The notes beneath the pieces are model-generated. The model made no database searches. It had not been told where the DNA came from and saw nothing but the letters and a program-made list of their open reading frames with translations. The position numbers and the translations under genes were made by a program. Source: Arthrobacter ulcerisalmonis (GTDB taxonomy: Bacteria > Actinomycetota > Actinomycetes > Actinomycetales > Micrococcaceae). Taken from it: a stretch of DNA of 64,000 bases. Below, in pieces: positions 62,295 through 64,000 of this stretch (its first letter is position 1; every line of letters begins with the position of its first letter). Location: assembly GCF_900609065.1 (NCBI RefSeq), contig NZ_UXAU01000038.1, positions 248,001 to 312,000 of the forward strand, read 5' to 3'.

Positions 62295-64000
62295 CTAGAA
62301 CGACCGGGCCGTGATACCCAGCCCCAACAATCCGCGGCCAGCCTGTTCCAGGATCGGGTCGAGTGCCAACGTGGGGTGGCTGACCAAGACGACCACGTCA
62401 CGCTGAATGCGCTGCAACGGGTGGCTCAACCGGTGCACGCTGGCACCGGATCCGGCCAGTACCAGGCGGACCGCTTCGTGGGCGGCGTCGGCACTCAACC
62501 CCAGCAGCAGCCTGAAGTGGGCCCGCTGGGAATCCGCGTCCGCACCCGACTGTCCTGCCGGCGTCGTCCATTCCGCCAAGGCCTCCTGCCACAGCAGCCG
62601 CGCGGACGCTACCTTGCCAAACGCCTGCGAATACCGGGCCTGCAGCAGCGGCGAGTCGGCGCGACGCCCGGCAGTTGCAGCGGAGGAGCTTGCGTCCGGG
62701 CGCAGCCGCTGCTCGAACAGTTCCAAGGCAGCTTCGGCCGAACCGAGCGCCACGGAGGGGCCCACCACGTTCAGGAGCGTTGACATGGGCGCGTGCAGCA
62801 GCGGCTCGGGGTGCAGGAAACTGCCCGGGTTCTGCGGTGAGGACAGCAGCGCCCAATCCGCCGCATGATGGCTGGGGACGAACAGGTCCTGAACCACCAC
62901 GTCGTGACTGCCGGTGCCGCGCAGGCCGTCGGTGTGCCACGCGTCCTGGATCTCCACCTCGGCGACGGGGACGAGGCATTGCAGCCGCGCGCCGTCGTAC
63001 TCCACAGCGAGGAGGGCCCACTCCGAGTGCATGCTACCGGACGCGAAGCCCCAGTGGCCGGAGATCAGGTAGCCGCCGGGGACCTGGCGGGCCGCACCCA
63101 CGGGGGCGCTGGTCGCGGCGGCCAGCGGCATGGTGCCGTTGGCGAAGACCTCGGCCTGCACCTCTTCCGGCCAGCGGGCCAGCATCCAGGCGTGCTCGAT
63201 GAGGTGGCCCGCCGTCCATGCGGTTGAAGCGCAGCCCCTGGCCAGGAGCCGGACCACCCCGGCGTAGGTTCCCGCCCCCATGCCGTAACCACCCACGGAG
63301 CGCGGCGCCAGGATCCGGAAGACGCCCGCGGCGTGGAGCTCGGCCATGGTTTCTGCCGGCAGCTGGCGACGCTGCTCGGTGTCCGCGGCGCGCTCACGCA
63401 GGTTCGGGATCAGGGCCGCCACGCGGGCCAGCAGGTCCGTATCCTTAGGGATCACGACGGCTTTGGGCACCGGTGTCTGACCAGCGCTGGGGTGGGCGGC
63501 GGCTCCGGCGGCTTCCGGTGCGACGGCGGCGGGCACCGTCAGCGTGTGCGCCGTTTTGTCCCGCTTGGCGGTGAGGTAGTAGCGGTTGGCTTCGGTCAGG
63601 TGCACGCCGGTGGGCACCAGCTCGGCCACCGTGATGCCCAGATCGGTGAGCTGCGCCGATTTGTCAGGATTGTTCGTCAACAACCGAACCGAGTGGGCAC
63701 CCATGGTGTTGAGCATCTGCGCTGCAGCGGTGTAATCACGCTCGTCGGCCCCGTGCCCCAGGGCCAGGTTGGCATCGTAGGTATCCATCCCGGTGTCCTG
63801 CAGCGCGTAGGCATCCAACTTTGGGTACAGGCCGATGCCCCGGCCCTCTTGGCGGAGGTAAAGCAGGAAACCGCCGGCCACCGAGATCTGTTCGACAGCT
63901 TCGCGCAGCTGCGGGCCGCAATCGCAGCGCTCGCTGCCAAAGACATCCCCGGTCAGGCACTCACTGTGCAGGCGGACCAGCGGCCCTTGCGTTGGCTGGT
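62295..64000 (-). CDS. GTP cyclohydrolase II fused to an acyl-CoA-dehydrogenase-like flavin oxygenase domain (5' end outside window)
   Basis: The visible 568 codons are one uninterrupted frame running to the window edge. The N-terminal part is the RibA catalytic domain with zinc cysteines [17 protein letters not shown] (C-x10-C-x-C), [38 protein letters not shown] and the usual end [14 protein letters not shown]. It makes the riboflavin precursor from GTP. After a 30-residue Ala/Pro linker, about 390 residues resemble the acyl-CoA dehydrogenase / group D flavin monooxygenase fold ([51 protein letters not shown]). The 3' end has a normal stop at 62295. A missing stop or assembly join is not suggested by the sequence. 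Confidence 0.8.
   Translation of the reverse strand, partial: QPTQGPLVRLHSECLTGDVFGSERCDCGPQLREAVEQISVAGGFLLYLRQEGRGIGLYPKLDAYALQDTGMDTYDANLALGHGADERDYTAAAQMLNTMGAHSVRLLTNNPDKSAQLTDLGITVAELVPTGVHLTEANRYYLTAKRDKTAHTLTVPAAVAPEAAGAAAHPSAGQTPVPKAVVIPKDTDLLARVAALIPNLRERAADTEQRRQLPAETMAELHAAGVFRILAPRSVGGYGMGAGTYAGVVRLLARGCASTAWTAGHLIEHAWMLARWPEEVQAEVFANGTMPLAAATSAPVGAARQVPGGYLISGHWGFASGSMHSEWALLAVEYDGARLQCLVPVAEVEIQDAWHTDGLRGTGSHDVVVQDLFVPSHHAADWALLSSPQNPGSFLHPEPLLHAPMSTLLNVVGPSVALGSAEAALELFEQRLRPDASSSAATAGRRADSPLLQARYSQAFGKVASARLLWQEALAEWTTPAGQSGADADSQRAHFRLLLGLSADAAHEAVRLVLAGSGASVHRLSHPLQRIQRDVVVLVSHPTLALDPILEQAGRGLLGLGITARSF

Overview
The window is high-GC DNA from an actinobacterium, most likely Arthrobacter or a close Micrococcaceae relative. 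The evidence is the gene order uvrA ... uvrB, coaE, rpsA, polA, the CoaE-GrpB fusion, a DUF222/HNH gene, a DosR/DevR-type two-component system, an Eis-type acetyltransferase and GTG-rich starts. No rRNA, tRNA, CRISPR array, transposase or integrase was recognised.

Layout. 1-11.7 kb: the 5' part of uvrA (minus strand) with a LexA-like box; a GntR regulator translationally coupled to a heterodimeric ABC exporter; a Tam-like methyltransferase; a Ski2-like RNA helicase with a DUF3516-type C-terminus; a GNAT protein; a proline iminopeptidase; a bidirectional terminator; and a TerC/Alx membrane protein behind a probable yybP-ykoY manganese riboswitch.

11.7-32.9 kb: a 21-kb accessory stress island. 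It encodes a DevS-like heme-GAF sensor kinase and a DevR-like response regulator. With them are four universal stress proteins, five small FMN-binding split-barrel (PNPOx-like) proteins, a triple-BON protein, phosphoketolase, a zinc alcohol dehydrogenase, a STAS-like protein, two P-type ATPases (one coupled to a 55-residue membrane peptide), a DUF4389 protein, a DUF1003 protein and small unknowns. Nine copies of a palindrome of the form GGGAC-N4-GGCCC lie upstream of many of these genes. The spacer and arms match the mycobacterial DosR box. At three PNPOx genes the box sits 35-36 bp from a start codon that lacks a Shine-Dalgarno sequence, which points to leaderless, DevR-activated genes. The island reads as a hypoxia/NO or redox dormancy regulon with its own sensor, regulator, fermentative enzymes and ion pumps.

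32.9-47 kb: housekeeping DNA repair, CoA, translation and replication genes (uvrB, coaE-grpB, an IMPACT/YigZ protein, rpsA, eis-like, polA). Here too are a DUF222/HNH endonuclease gene broken by two +1 frameshifts, a thioesterase, a DHFR-like reductase and a Pit phosphate transporter with a coupled small membrane protein.

47-64 kb: a VOC protein; a KdpE-like regulator and shortened KdpD-like kinase divergent from an APC-type permease (probable potassium module); a YciO/Sua5 protein; a stand-alone LigD-type polymerase domain; an alpha/beta hydrolase; HrpB helicase; a flavin reductase; a DUF1801 protein; an acyl-CoA synthetase; a stand-alone 5'-3' exonuclease; and, running off the right edge, an unusual fusion of GTP cyclohydrolase II with an acyl-CoA-dehydrogenase-like flavin oxygenase domain.
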